Below are positions 1 through 7,312 of a stretch of 51,666 nucleotides of DNA, piece after piece. The DNA comes from SAR86 cluster bacterium (GTDB lineage Bacteria > Pseudomonadota > Gammaproteobacteria > Magnimaribacterales > AG-339-G14): positions 66,297-117,962 of the forward strand of contig JAOIOC010000002.1 of assembly GCA_028140145.1 (NCBI GenBank). Direction: 5' to 3'. Within the stretch, counting starts at the first letter, position 1. Each line of letters opens with the position of its first letter. Below the pieces are notes generated by a model, which ran no database searches, was not told the DNA's origin, and saw nothing but the letters and a program-made list of their open reading frames with translations. The position numbers and the translations under genes are program-made.

Positions 1-108
1 AACTTCAGCTTTTCCTAAATTTTTACCAAGTTTTTTAGCAATCTTTCCAGCTAACACATTGTTAGCATTACCTGAAAATAAAATAAGATTTTTAGCAGGC
101 TTTAACAT
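1..108 (-). CDS. prs: Ribose-phosphate pyrophosphokinase, N-terminal fragment
   Basis: Makes phosphoribosyl pyrophosphate from ribose 5-phosphate and ATP in the cytoplasm. Only the first 36 codons are inside the window, reading from ATG at 108 towards position 1 with no stop. The start, MLKPAKNLILFSGNAN, matches the beginning of PRPP synthetases, which open with a short lead into an LFAGNA-type strand, and the next helix (LAGKIAKKLG) also fits. The gene lies just downstream of tRNA-Gln and ispE, the usual gammaproteobacterial order ispE-tRNA-prs, so it is probably co-transcribed with them. The identification rests on this short piece plus context. Confidence 0.8.
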   Translation of the reverse strand, partial: MLKPAKNLILFSGNANNVLAGKIAKKLGKNLGKAEV

Positions 109-114
109 TTTATC

Positions 115-189
115 TGGCTGGGGTGGTAGGATTCGAACCTACGCATGGCGGCATCAAAAGCCGCTGCCTTACCGCTTGGCCACACCCCA
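115..189 (-). tRNA. tRNA-Gln (anticodon TTG)
   Basis: The minus strand folds into a full cloverleaf. The acceptor stem pairs TGGGGTG (189-183) with CACCCCA (125-119). The anticodon arm is GCGGC / TTTTGAT / GCCGC, giving anticodon TTG. The T arm is GTAGG-TTCGAAT-CCTAC. The discriminator G is at 118 and the CCA end is encoded at 117-115. It begins directly beside the ispE stop codon and ends 6 bases before the prs start, so it must be processed out of an ispE-tRNA-prs transcript or have a promoter inside ispE. Confidence 0.95.
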
Positions 190-990
190 TTATTTATTAA
201 GTTCATCATATATCGGAGACTTGTCTAAACTTCTTGTTACAAAAAACTTACAGTTAGTCGGAACTTTCGTTGCAATTGTATACGCCTCTTCTGAAGAATT
301 AAAATTTAAATACATTGAAGAACCAGTTCCAGATAATTCTACAGTTCCATATTGAGACATGAGGTTAAAAATTTCATTTATTTCTGGATATACTTTTCTT
401 GCAAAGTACTCAAAATCATTTTTTAAATGTTTTGGAAAATCCGTCTTATTTTCTTCATAAAACTTGAATGCATCAGCCGTGGATATTTTTATATCTGGAT
501 AGATAATTAAATAATAGTTTGCCTCTATTTCAATAGTTTCAAGTAATTCCCCTCTTCCTTTAGCAACAGAATTTTCTCCTTTTATGAAAAAAGGAACATC
601 ACTTCCTAGACTAAGTCCAATTTTTAATAACTTACTGTCTGGTAAATTTAATTTAAAAAGTTTATTTAGAACGATCAATGTAGAGGCACAATTTGAACTT
701 CCACCCCCTAAGCCTGCACCAATTGGTATATTTTTCTGTACTTTAAATGAGAAATCAGATTTTTCATGGCATAAGCTTTTCATCAAAAAATAAGCTTTTG
801 TAATTAGATTATCTTCAGTTTTAATCTCATCATTATTGATATTAAGTTGGAAATTTTTACTTTCTTTTATTTCAAGATAATCATACAAAGATATTAATCT
901 GAACTCAGTTTCAAGATCATGATAGCCATCAGGTCTCTTTGAATTTATTTTCAAACCAATGTTTAACTTCGCTGGACAGGAAACTTTCAT
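190..990 (-). CDS. ispE: 4-diphosphocytidyl-2-C-methyl-D-erythritol kinase
   Basis: ATP-dependent kinase of the MEP isoprenoid pathway, acting in the cytoplasm on CDP-methylerythritol. The 266-residue product has the GHMP-kinase layout: PAKLN near the N-terminus with the likely catalytic Lys8, a glycine-rich ATP loop GAGLGGGSSN at residues 91-100, and GSDVPFF with the likely catalytic Asp131. Length is close to the usual 280-290 residues. Its ATG overlaps the lolB stop by 4 bases, and its TAA touches the tRNA-Gln gene, as in the standard lolB-ispE-tRNA-prs cluster. Confidence 0.95.
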   Translation of the reverse strand: MKVSCPAKLNIGLKINSKRPDGYHDLETEFRLISLYDYLEIKESKNFQLNINNDEIKTEDNLITKAYFLMKSLCHEKSDFSFKVQKNIPIGAGLGGGSSNCASTLIVLNKLFKLNLPDSKLLKIGLSLGSDVPFFIKGENSVAKGRGELLETIEIEANYYLIIYPDIKISTADAFKFYEENKTDFPKHLKNDFEYFARKVYPEINEIFNLMSQYGTVELSGTGSSMYLNFNSSEEAYTIATKVPTNCKFFVTRSLDKSPIYDELNK

Positions 991-1502
991 TTATTTATCA
1001 AAATCTTAAGTTTATAAAATGGATTAGTTGCAACTAATTTATCCGTATCTTCTTGAGCGTCGGATATTTTTTCAACAAGGATAGAATCTTCTATTATTTT
1101 TAGGAGTTTGCAGTCTCCAGATAAACAATCTCTGTAGTACCAGTCCACTACAGAATAAAGTGTAAAAACTAATTTATCATTCTTTTGAATTATTTCTTCT
1201 GCTTTGCTTCTGAAAGAATTATTGACTAGTAATTGATATGTATTTTTATTTTTGAACACAAGGCTGAATTTTGGATAGAACCTACTACTTTTAAAATTTA
1301 TTATTAATTTTTCTTTTTGTTTTAAAAAACTGACTTTTCCGTTAAGAAAAGATTCACTTGTTGTAAATGAAAAACTTGCATCTAAAAAATCTCTATCATT
1401 TTTTGAAGTAATTAAGTCATCTTTAACAGTTGCACAAGATGAAAGATAGGATACTAAAATAAAAATAAGTAGAATTGACCTCAGGATTGAATTTTTATTC
1501 AT
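987..1502 (-). CDS. lolB: Outer-membrane lipoprotein receptor LolB
   Basis: LolB accepts lipoproteins from LolA in the periplasm and inserts them into the outer membrane. The 171-residue product starts with a lipoprotein signal peptide: charged MNKN, a hydrophobic core, and a lipobox LSSC that would make Cys23 the lipidated residue. The rest is beta-rich, diverged in sequence and somewhat short for the family (about 200). Identification leans on the signal peptide, the size and the position directly upstream of ispE and divergent from prfA, which is the classic lolB place. The gap to the prfA start is only 18 bases, so promoters must lie inside coding sequence. hemA, often next door, is absent. 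Confidence 0.8.
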   Translation of the reverse strand: MNKNSILRSILLIFILVSYLSSCATVKDDLITSKNDRDFLDASFSFTTSESFLNGKVSFLKQKEKLIINFKSSRFYPKFSLVFKNKNTYQLLVNNSFRSKAEEIIQKNDKLVFTLYSVVDWYYRDCLSGDCKLLKIIEDSILVEKISDAQEDTDKLVATNPFYKLKILINK

Positions 1503-1520
1503 CTTTTAAAAATTTTATAA

Positions 1521-2612
1521 ATGTTAGATTCGATAAAAACAAGATTAACTGAGATTAAGGATAATTTCTCTGATATTCAGACTAAATTAAGCATGCCAGA
1601 TGTAATAAATGATCAAAAGCAGTATGCATCTTTATCGAAAGAATATTCCAATTTAAAACCTATTGTAGAAAAATTCGAAGAGTACATTCAGTGCGAAAGC
1701 AATATTTCAAGTGCTGAAGAAGTACTTAATGAATCTGATGTAGATTTAGCGGAGTTAGCAAAAGAGGAAATTAAAGAAAATAACGAAAGAATTTCTGAGA
1801 TTGAAATAGAGCTGAAGAATCTTCTTATACCTGTCGATGAGAATGACGATAAAAATGTTTTTGTTGAAGTTAGAGCCGGAACCGGTGGCGATGAGGCAGC
1901 ACTTTTTGTTGGAGACCTTTATAGAATGTATCTAAGGCTAGCAGAAAGAAATAGATGGAAGAGTGATCTTATTTCGTCAAGAGAAAGCGAGCAAGGTGGA
2001 TTTAAAGAAGTTGTAATAAAAATTTCTGGAGAGAATGTTTATAAAAAATTGAAGTTTGAATCTGGGATACATCGTGTTCAAAGAGTTCCTTCAACTGAAT
2101 CACAAGGAAGAATTCATACTTCGGCATGCTCAGTAGCTGTTCTTGCAGAAATAGAAGATGTTGCAGAAGTCGAGATAGATAAGTCTGAAATCAGAACTGA
2201 CACTTTTCGTGCCTCTGGTGCAGGAGGGCAGCATGTTAATAAGACAGATTCAGCTGTGAGGTTAACTCATATTCCGACTGGAATAGTCGTTGAGTGCCAG
2301 GATGATAGGTCTCAACATAAGAATAAAGCAAAAGCACTAACTTTGCTCGGTGCAAAGCTCAAAGCAATGGCAGAAGAAGAGTTATCTCAAGAGCAAGCTG
2401 AAAAAAGAAAAAATATGGTTGGGTCAGGAGATCGATCTGAGAAAATTAGGACTTATAATTTTCCTCAAAGTAGAATCACTGATCATAGGATTGAATTTTC
2501 GGTTCATAATTTGGATGGTTTCCTAGATGGTGAAATGGAAATCATGATTTCAACTTTACTAGAAGAAAATCAGGCTAGATTATTATCAAACCTTGAAAAA
2601 ACATTCTCGTGA
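1521..2612 (+). CDS. prfA: Peptide chain release factor 1
   Basis: RF1 reads UAA and UAG stop codons in the ribosomal A site and triggers peptide release. The 363-residue protein is full length. The stop-codon reading tripeptide of the PxT type is P190-S-T192, in VPSTESQGRIHTS (PAT in E. coli), and the catalytic GGQ motif is at residues 235-237 in ASGAGGQHVN. The PxT motif separates it from RF2, which has SPF. It overlaps prmC by 4 bases (GTGA). PrmC methylates the Gln of this GGQ, so the two genes form a functional pair. Confidence 0.98.
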   Translation: MLDSIKTRLTEIKDNFSDIQTKLSMPDVINDQKQYASLSKEYSNLKPIVEKFEEYIQCESNISSAEEVLNESDVDLAELAKEEIKENNERISEIEIELKNLLIPVDENDDKNVFVEVRAGTGGDEAALFVGDLYRMYLRLAERNRWKSDLISSRESEQGGFKEVVIKISGENVYKKLKFESGIHRVQRVPSTESQGRIHTSACSVAVLAEIEDVAEVEIDKSEIRTDTFRASGAGGQHVNKTDSAVRLTHIPTGIVVECQDDRSQHKNKAKALTLLGAKLKAMAEEELSQEQAEKRKNMVGSGDRSEKIRTYNFPQSRITDHRIEFSVHNLDGFLDGEMEIMISTLLEENQARLLSNLEKTFS

Positions 2613-3415
2613 CTAATCTCCGAAAGTTATTTTCAATTTCAAATCTCCCAACAATTGATAAGGAACTAATTTTGTGTCATTTACTCAAAATTGAAAGAGT
2701 TGATCTTTATAAAAAGTCAGATATTGAAATTCAAGATACAACAAATAAAGCCTTTACCGATCTTGTAAAGAAGAGAGAAGAAGGTTTTCCTTTAGCATAC
2801 ATAACAGGTATAAAACCTTTTTGGGATGATGAATTTCAGGTTAATGAAAGTACGTTAATCCCAAGACCAGAGTCAGAATTATTAGTAGAAACAGCCATCT
2901 CTTTTGATTTAGAGAATTGTTCACTTCTTGAGCTTGGAACAGGATCTGGAGCCATAGGTATGTCTATAGCCAAAGAAAAGCCCTTTTGGACTTGCACCTT
3001 GACAGATAAAAGTTTTGAAGCTTTATCTGTTGCGAGAGAAAACATGAAAGCTCTACACCTGAAAAATTCTGTTCTAATTCAGCATGATTGGCACAAAAGA
3101 TGGCTTTTTGAGCCGATGGATTTGATAATTTCTAATCCACCATATATTAATCGTAATGATTTAGATGGAGATGAGGATGGAATTTGGTTTGAGCCGCCAT
3201 CTGCACTTTTTTCTGAGAAAAAGGGACTGGCTGACATTAGTACAATCATAAAAAATAGTGTTACTTTCTTAAAAGAAAATGGGAAGTTGCTTATAGAGCA
3301 TGGATTTGATCAGAAGGATCCTATTAATAAAATGGCAAATCAAAATGACTACAGTGATGTTTCTTTTTTAAAAGATTTGAATGGAAAATGGAGAGTAGCG
3401 TGTCTAACCAAGTGA
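2609..3415 (+). CDS. prmC: Release factor glutamine methyltransferase
   Basis: SAM-dependent N5-methyltransferase acting on the GGQ glutamine of release factors. The 268-residue protein has a small N-terminal helical domain, a SAM-binding motif LGTGSG at about residues 109-114 and the diagnostic catalytic NPPY at 176-179. It starts with GTG inside the prfA stop region (GTGA overlap), so it is translationally coupled to its substrate gene. The 3' end overlaps the next gene. Confidence 0.96.
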   Translation: MTNLRKLFSISNLPTIDKELILCHLLKIERVDLYKKSDIEIQDTTNKAFTDLVKKREEGFPLAYITGIKPFWDDEFQVNESTLIPRPESELLVETAISFDLENCSLLELGTGSGAIGMSIAKEKPFWTCTLTDKSFEALSVARENMKALHLKNSVLIQHDWHKRWLFEPMDLIISNPPYINRNDLDGDEDGIWFEPPSALFSEKKGLADISTIIKNSVTFLKENGKLLIEHGFDQKDPINKMANQNDYSDVSFLKDLNGKWRVACLTK

Positions 3416-4158
3416 ACTTTAGTGAAAAAGAGATGATGAAATATAGCAGAAACATCATGCTTACTGACATAGGGGTTGAGGGACAAAAGCTACTAAAAAA
3501 TTCTACTGTCACGATTATTGGGGTTGGTGGTTTGGGATGCGCCTGCTCGCAGTATCTGGTTGCAAGTGGAATTGGTAATTTAAACCTCTTTGATCCTGAC
3601 CAAGTTGATCTAAGTAACTTACAAAGGCAAATTTTATTTCGTGAAGAGGACTTAAATGCTTTTAAAGTTGATGCTGCAGTTACATCTTTACTGAAACTTA
3701 ATCCTGATGTGAATATAAAAAAATTCAGACAAAGTTTTGAAAAAAATAGTGTTCCTGATGAAATAGCAATGAGCGAAATTGTTATAGATTGTTCTGATAA
3801 TTTTGAAACTAGAAGGTATACAAATAACTACTGTTATAAAAATAAAATACCCTTAATTTCAGGTTCATGCATCCAGTGGAAAGGGCAGCTTATGAAATTT
3901 GATTTCCAAAATGATAGTGCATGTTATGAATGCTTATTCGAAGATACATCTTCGGAAGACTTAAGCTGTACAGAATCAGCAATATTTTCTCCAATAGTAG
4001 GGATAATTGGGTCAATGTTAGCTTCAGAATCAATAAAAACAATTACTAAGATATCTAAGAATAGCCAAATTTTCCAAGATTATGATTTCAAAGATAATTT
4101 AAGCAGGGAAATATCTTTTAAAAAAAATAACCAATGTAAAATTTGTGGTGAGTGTTAA
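3388..4158 (+). CDS. moeB: E1-like adenylyltransferase, MoeB/ThiF family
   Basis: Members adenylate the C-terminal glycine of MoaD (molybdopterin synthesis) or ThiS (thiamine synthesis). The protein has the nucleotide-binding motif GVGGLGCACSQ, the family signature SNLQRQILF, and two zinc-binding cysteine pairs (CYEC and CKIC near the C-terminus). It follows prmC, a normal moeB position. ATG 3388 lies 28 bases inside prmC. A GTG at 3412 overlaps the prmC stop as GTGA and would give 248 residues, very close to E. coli MoeB (249), so it may be the real start. No moaD or thiS is in the window, so the sulfur-carrier partner is not settled. Confidence 0.85.
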   Translation: MESSVSNQVNFSEKEMMKYSRNIMLTDIGVEGQKLLKNSTVTIIGVGGLGCACSQYLVASGIGNLNLFDPDQVDLSNLQRQILFREEDLNAFKVDAAVTSLLKLNPDVNIKKFRQSFEKNSVPDEIAMSEIVIDCSDNFETRRYTNNYCYKNKIPLISGSCIQWKGQLMKFDFQNDSACYECLFEDTSSEDLSCTESAIFSPIVGIIGSMLASESIKTITKISKNSQIFQDYDFKDNLSREISFKKNNQCKICGEC

Positions 4159-5210
4159 TGATGAAAATCAGAGGATTCATAGAAGGTTTTTATAATAGAA
4201 AGCCAAAAAAAAATGATTATGGTTTTGAGAATAGTAATATTACCCATTACATTTATGCGCCAAAAGAAGATTCTTACATCAGACAAAAATGGCGATTAAA
4301 AGATAAATCTCTTGAAGCACGAAGCATTCCCAAAAATATAGTGCAAGTATATACATTATCTCCAGGAGCAGACTTTAATAGAAAATCTAAGAAGGATTTT
4401 AACTTTCTGCTTTCAAAGTTTAATTTTGCCATTGATAAAGGATTTTCCGAGGTAGGTTTATTGTTTGATGATATTGATATAAATAACATTGGAATAGAAT
4501 CTGATGATAAGGATTTAGGTAAATTTCACGGCGAATTAATTTCAGAGGTAACTACTAAGTTGGGTCTCAGTAACGGATGGTTTTGTCCATCAATTTATTG
4601 CAAAAGCTTTTCTAAAAAAGGAATTCAAAACGATAAGTATCTCGAAGGAGTATCAGAAACCTTAAATAATGATTTATTTTTTCTTTGGACGGGTCCAAAA
4701 GTAATTAGCGATTTTATTTCTCAAGACCACCTCAAAGAGCTAGGTCAAGTAATAAAGAATCCTGTGGTTATTTGGGATAATTTTTATGCAAACGATTACT
4801 GTCCTACAAGGCTTTTTTTAGGCGATATTTCGGGCAGGGATTTTTTTAGAGGTAATCCTTATGGACACGTTATTAATGGCACCGGCCTCATAAACACTGA
4901 TGAATTTTTAATAAGTAAAGTTTTTGATAAGAAAAAAAGGATAAATTTACCCAGTGAACTACTGCCTTTGTTTGATAGTCCTTTTAAAAATATCAATAAA
5001 TCTGAAATCAACAAAATGATTAGAAATTCAAAAGATATTAAGAAAGCAGTTTTTGAGACTACAGACGATAATTTGTTTTTAGAATGGAAACCTTATCTAG
5101 TGCAAGCCTTAAATGATATAGAGCTAATAAAAAATTTTAAATCTAAGCAGACTATTGAAACTTACTTGCATCGAAGATATTCTCCATTAGTTAGTCAGAC
5201 TTTTAATTAA
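4158..5210 (+). CDS. GH84-family beta-N-acetylglucosaminidase (O-GlcNAcase-like)
   Basis: GH84 enzymes remove N-acetylglucosamine from proteins or glycans using substrate-assisted catalysis. The motifs visible match the family in order (numbering from ATG 4158): GFIEGFY at 6-12, YIYAPKEDSY and QKW around 31-46, LSPGADF around 67-73, the catalytic Asp pair in LLFDDID (Asp104-Asp105), LWTGP around 176-180, and IWDNFYANDY around 205-214. The protein is about 350 residues, essentially one TIM barrel plus a short helical tail, with no signal peptide or carbohydrate-binding module, so it looks cytoplasmic. ATG 4158 overlaps the previous stop as TAATG; ATG 4161 is equally possible. In related genomes murI often follows moeB; here this gene takes that place. 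Substrate unknown. Confidence 0.82.
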   Translation: MMKIRGFIEGFYNRKPKKNDYGFENSNITHYIYAPKEDSYIRQKWRLKDKSLEARSIPKNIVQVYTLSPGADFNRKSKKDFNFLLSKFNFAIDKGFSEVGLLFDDIDINNIGIESDDKDLGKFHGELISEVTTKLGLSNGWFCPSIYCKSFSKKGIQNDKYLEGVSETLNNDLFFLWTGPKVISDFISQDHLKELGQVIKNPVVIWDNFYANDYCPTRLFLGDISGRDFFRGNPYGHVINGTGLINTDEFLISKVFDKKKRINLPSELLPLFDSPFKNINKSEINKMIRNSKDIKKAVFETTDDNLFLEWKPYLVQALNDIELIKNFKSKQTIETYLHRRYSPLVSQTFN

Positions 5211-5232
5211 TATTAATCATAAAGAGGTAATT

Positions 5233-6858
5233 ATGCTGGGTAATATGATGACTGAACCTTTGCTCATTTCAGGAATTCTTGAGCATGCAATTCAAAATAA
5301 TTCTAAGACTGAAATAGTAAGCAAGAGAGTTGAAGGAGACATTCATAGATATTCTATTTTAGATGCTGCAAAAAGATCAAAGCAACTTGCCAATGCCTTA
5401 GTTAACCTAGGAGTTAAAGAAGGCGATGTTCTAGGCACAATGGCTGTCAATGGCTACCGACATTTTGAACTTTATTTTGGAATCTCTGGGATTGGAGCAG
5501 TATTGCATACTTTAAACCCTAGGCTTTTTCCAGAGCAGATAGATTTCATAGTTAATCATGCTGAAGATAAGTATCTTTTTATTGATCTTCCATTTATACC
5601 AATAATTGAGGCAGTTGCTAAAAATTTAAAAAACGTGAAAGGTTTCATTGTTTTATGCGACAAAGAAAACCTTCCCAAAGATTCAAAGCTAGAAAATTTG
5701 ATGTGTTACGAAGAGTTAATTAAAGATGAGAGCGAAGAATTTGATTGGCCAACTTTTGATGAAAACACAGCATCTTCTTTGTGCTATACGTCTGGCACAA
5801 CAGGAAATCCAAAAGGAGTTCTCTATTCCCATAGATCTACAATACTTCATGCATGGTATTCAAGCGCAGGAAATGCAATGAATTTAACCTCAAAAAGTGT
5901 TGTCCTCCCAGTAGTTCCAATGTTTCACGTTAATGCTTGGGGAGTTCCTTATGCAGCTAGTATGCTTGGGTGTAAATTAGTATTTCCTGGTCCTTTCACT
6001 GATGGAGAGTCTATTTACAACTTGATTAACGATGAGGGAGTGAATAATTTGCTTGGTGTTCCCACAGTGTGGCTCGGGTTACTAAATTATTTAGATGAAA
6101 AGGACATTACTCTAAAAAATGTAAATTCAGTATTGGTAGGTGGATCTGCCGCTCCTAAGTCGATGATAAAAGACTTCCAAGAAAAACATAACGTTTTTCT
6201 TTTGCATGGGTGGGGAATGACTGAAATGAGTCCTTTAGGAACATTAAATCAAGATACAGCAGAGATGGATTTAATGGAGTTAGATGATCGTTATGAGCTT
6301 CAAACCAGTCAAGGAAGAGCAATATATGGATGCCAAATTAAAATTGTTAATGATGAAGGAGGTACTTTGCCTAACGATGGGAAAACTTTTGGCAGGTTAA
6401 TGGTTAAAGGGCCAGCAATAATTGAGAGGTATTACAAGTCATCAGAAAGTGCTTTAGAAAATGGTTGGTTTGATACTGGAGATGTATCAACTATTTCACC
6501 AGATGGATACATGAGGATAGTAGATAGGAGTAAGGATGTAATCAAGTCTGGAGGTGAGTGGATAAGTTCAATTGACCTGGAAAATACCGCCCTCGGGTGC
6601 CCTGGAGTTTTGGAAGCATGTGTCGTAGGAGTTGCCCATGAAAAATGGGATGAGAGACCTCTACTGTTTGTCGTTAAAAATTCTGACGAATGTACAAAAG
6701 AATCTGTTTTAGAGTATCTTTCTGATAAAGTTGCAAAATGGTGGTTGCCTGATGATGTGATCTTCATTGATGAGCTACCTCACGGAGCAACCGGAAAACT
6801 ACTAAAAACAGGTTTAAGAGAAGATTATAAAAATCATTTAATTACAAAAGGAGATTGA
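5233..6858 (+). CDS. Acyl-CoA synthetase, DmdB / medium-chain fatty acid CoA ligase type
   Basis: AMP-forming ligase that joins a carboxylic acid to CoA. The 541-residue protein has the AMP-binding loop YTSGTTGNPKG (about 185-195), GWGMTEMSP, GWFDTGDVS, the hinge DRSKDVIKSGGEW, and the C-terminal lysine motif GATGKLLK. The N-terminus (MLGNMMTEPLLISGILEHA) and NPRLFPEQIDFIVNHAED closely resemble, from memory, 3-methylmercaptopropionate-CoA ligase (DmdB) of marine bacteria, a family that also acts on medium-chain fatty acids. The start has a good Shine-Dalgarno (AAGAGG). The MaoC hydratase follows after one base, suggesting a two-step acyl-CoA module. The substrate cannot be read from sequence, and no dmdA, dmdC or dmdD is nearby. 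Confidence 0.85.
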   Translation: MLGNMMTEPLLISGILEHAIQNNSKTEIVSKRVEGDIHRYSILDAAKRSKQLANALVNLGVKEGDVLGTMAVNGYRHFELYFGISGIGAVLHTLNPRLFPEQIDFIVNHAEDKYLFIDLPFIPIIEAVAKNLKNVKGFIVLCDKENLPKDSKLENLMCYEELIKDESEEFDWPTFDENTASSLCYTSGTTGNPKGVLYSHRSTILHAWYSSAGNAMNLTSKSVVLPVVPMFHVNAWGVPYAASMLGCKLVFPGPFTDGESIYNLINDEGVNNLLGVPTVWLGLLNYLDEKDITLKNVNSVLVGGSAAPKSMIKDFQEKHNVFLLHGWGMTEMSPLGTLNQDTAEMDLMELDDRYELQTSQGRAIYGCQIKIVNDEGGTLPNDGKTFGRLMVKGPAIIERYYKSSESALENGWFDTGDVSTISPDGYMRIVDRSKDVIKSGGEWISSIDLENTALGCPGVLEACVVGVAHEKWDERPLLFVVKNSDECTKESVLEYLSDKVAKWWLPDDVIFIDELPHGATGKLLKTGLREDYKNHLITKGD

Positions 6859-6859
6859 A

Positions 6860-7312
6860 ATGGCGGGATTAGTACCAGCAGATACTTTAAAAGATTACAT
6901 AGGAAAAGATATGGGTACATCAGATTGGTTGGAAATTGATCAAGAAAGAATAAATCAATTTGCTGATGTAACATTAGATCATCAATTCATTCATGTCGAT
7001 GAAGAAAAGGCAACACCATTATTTGGTTCCACCATTGCTCATGGTTTTCTCTCATTATCATTGATGGCTGGAATGCCTGCTCCTCAAGTAGCTCCAGATA
7101 ACATGAAAATGGCTTTTAATTATGGTTTAGATAAGGTTAGATTTCTCACGCCTGTAAATGTTGGTTCAAAGGTTCGAACAAAAGCTACTTTATTATCTGT
7201 AGATGATAAAGGGGATGGAAGGTATCTAGTTAAAAATGAAATAAAAATGGAAATTGAAGGGCAAGAAAAACCAGCATATGTAGCTGAAGCTCTCACTATG
7301 TATGTAACTTAG
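6860..7312 (+). CDS. MaoC-like (R)-specific enoyl-CoA hydratase / dehydratase
   Basis: Hot-dog fold hydratase that adds or removes water at the double bond of enoyl-CoA thioesters. The 150-residue protein carries the MaoC signature FADVTLDHQFIHVDEEKA with probable catalytic Asp40 and His45, followed by GSTIAHGFLSLSL. It is a single-domain NodN/R-hydratase type. It starts one base after the ligase stop with AAAGGAG upstream, so the two are almost certainly co-expressed and should act on the same acyl-CoA. Its 3' end overlaps the convergent gatB stop by 4 bases, leaving no room for a separate terminator. Confidence 0.85.
   Translation: MAGLVPADTLKDYIGKDMGTSDWLEIDQERINQFADVTLDHQFIHVDEEKATPLFGSTIAHGFLSLSLMAGMPAPQVAPDNMKMAFNYGLDKVRFLTPVNVGSKVRTKATLLSVDDKGDGRYLVKNEIKMEIEGQEKPAYVAEALTMYVT

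Noticed and set aside
59-355. A 98-residue plus-strand frame crossing the tRNA-Gln gene
   Set aside because: It covers prs, the tRNA and the end of ispE on the opposite strand; the protein resembles nothing and the tRNA is certain.
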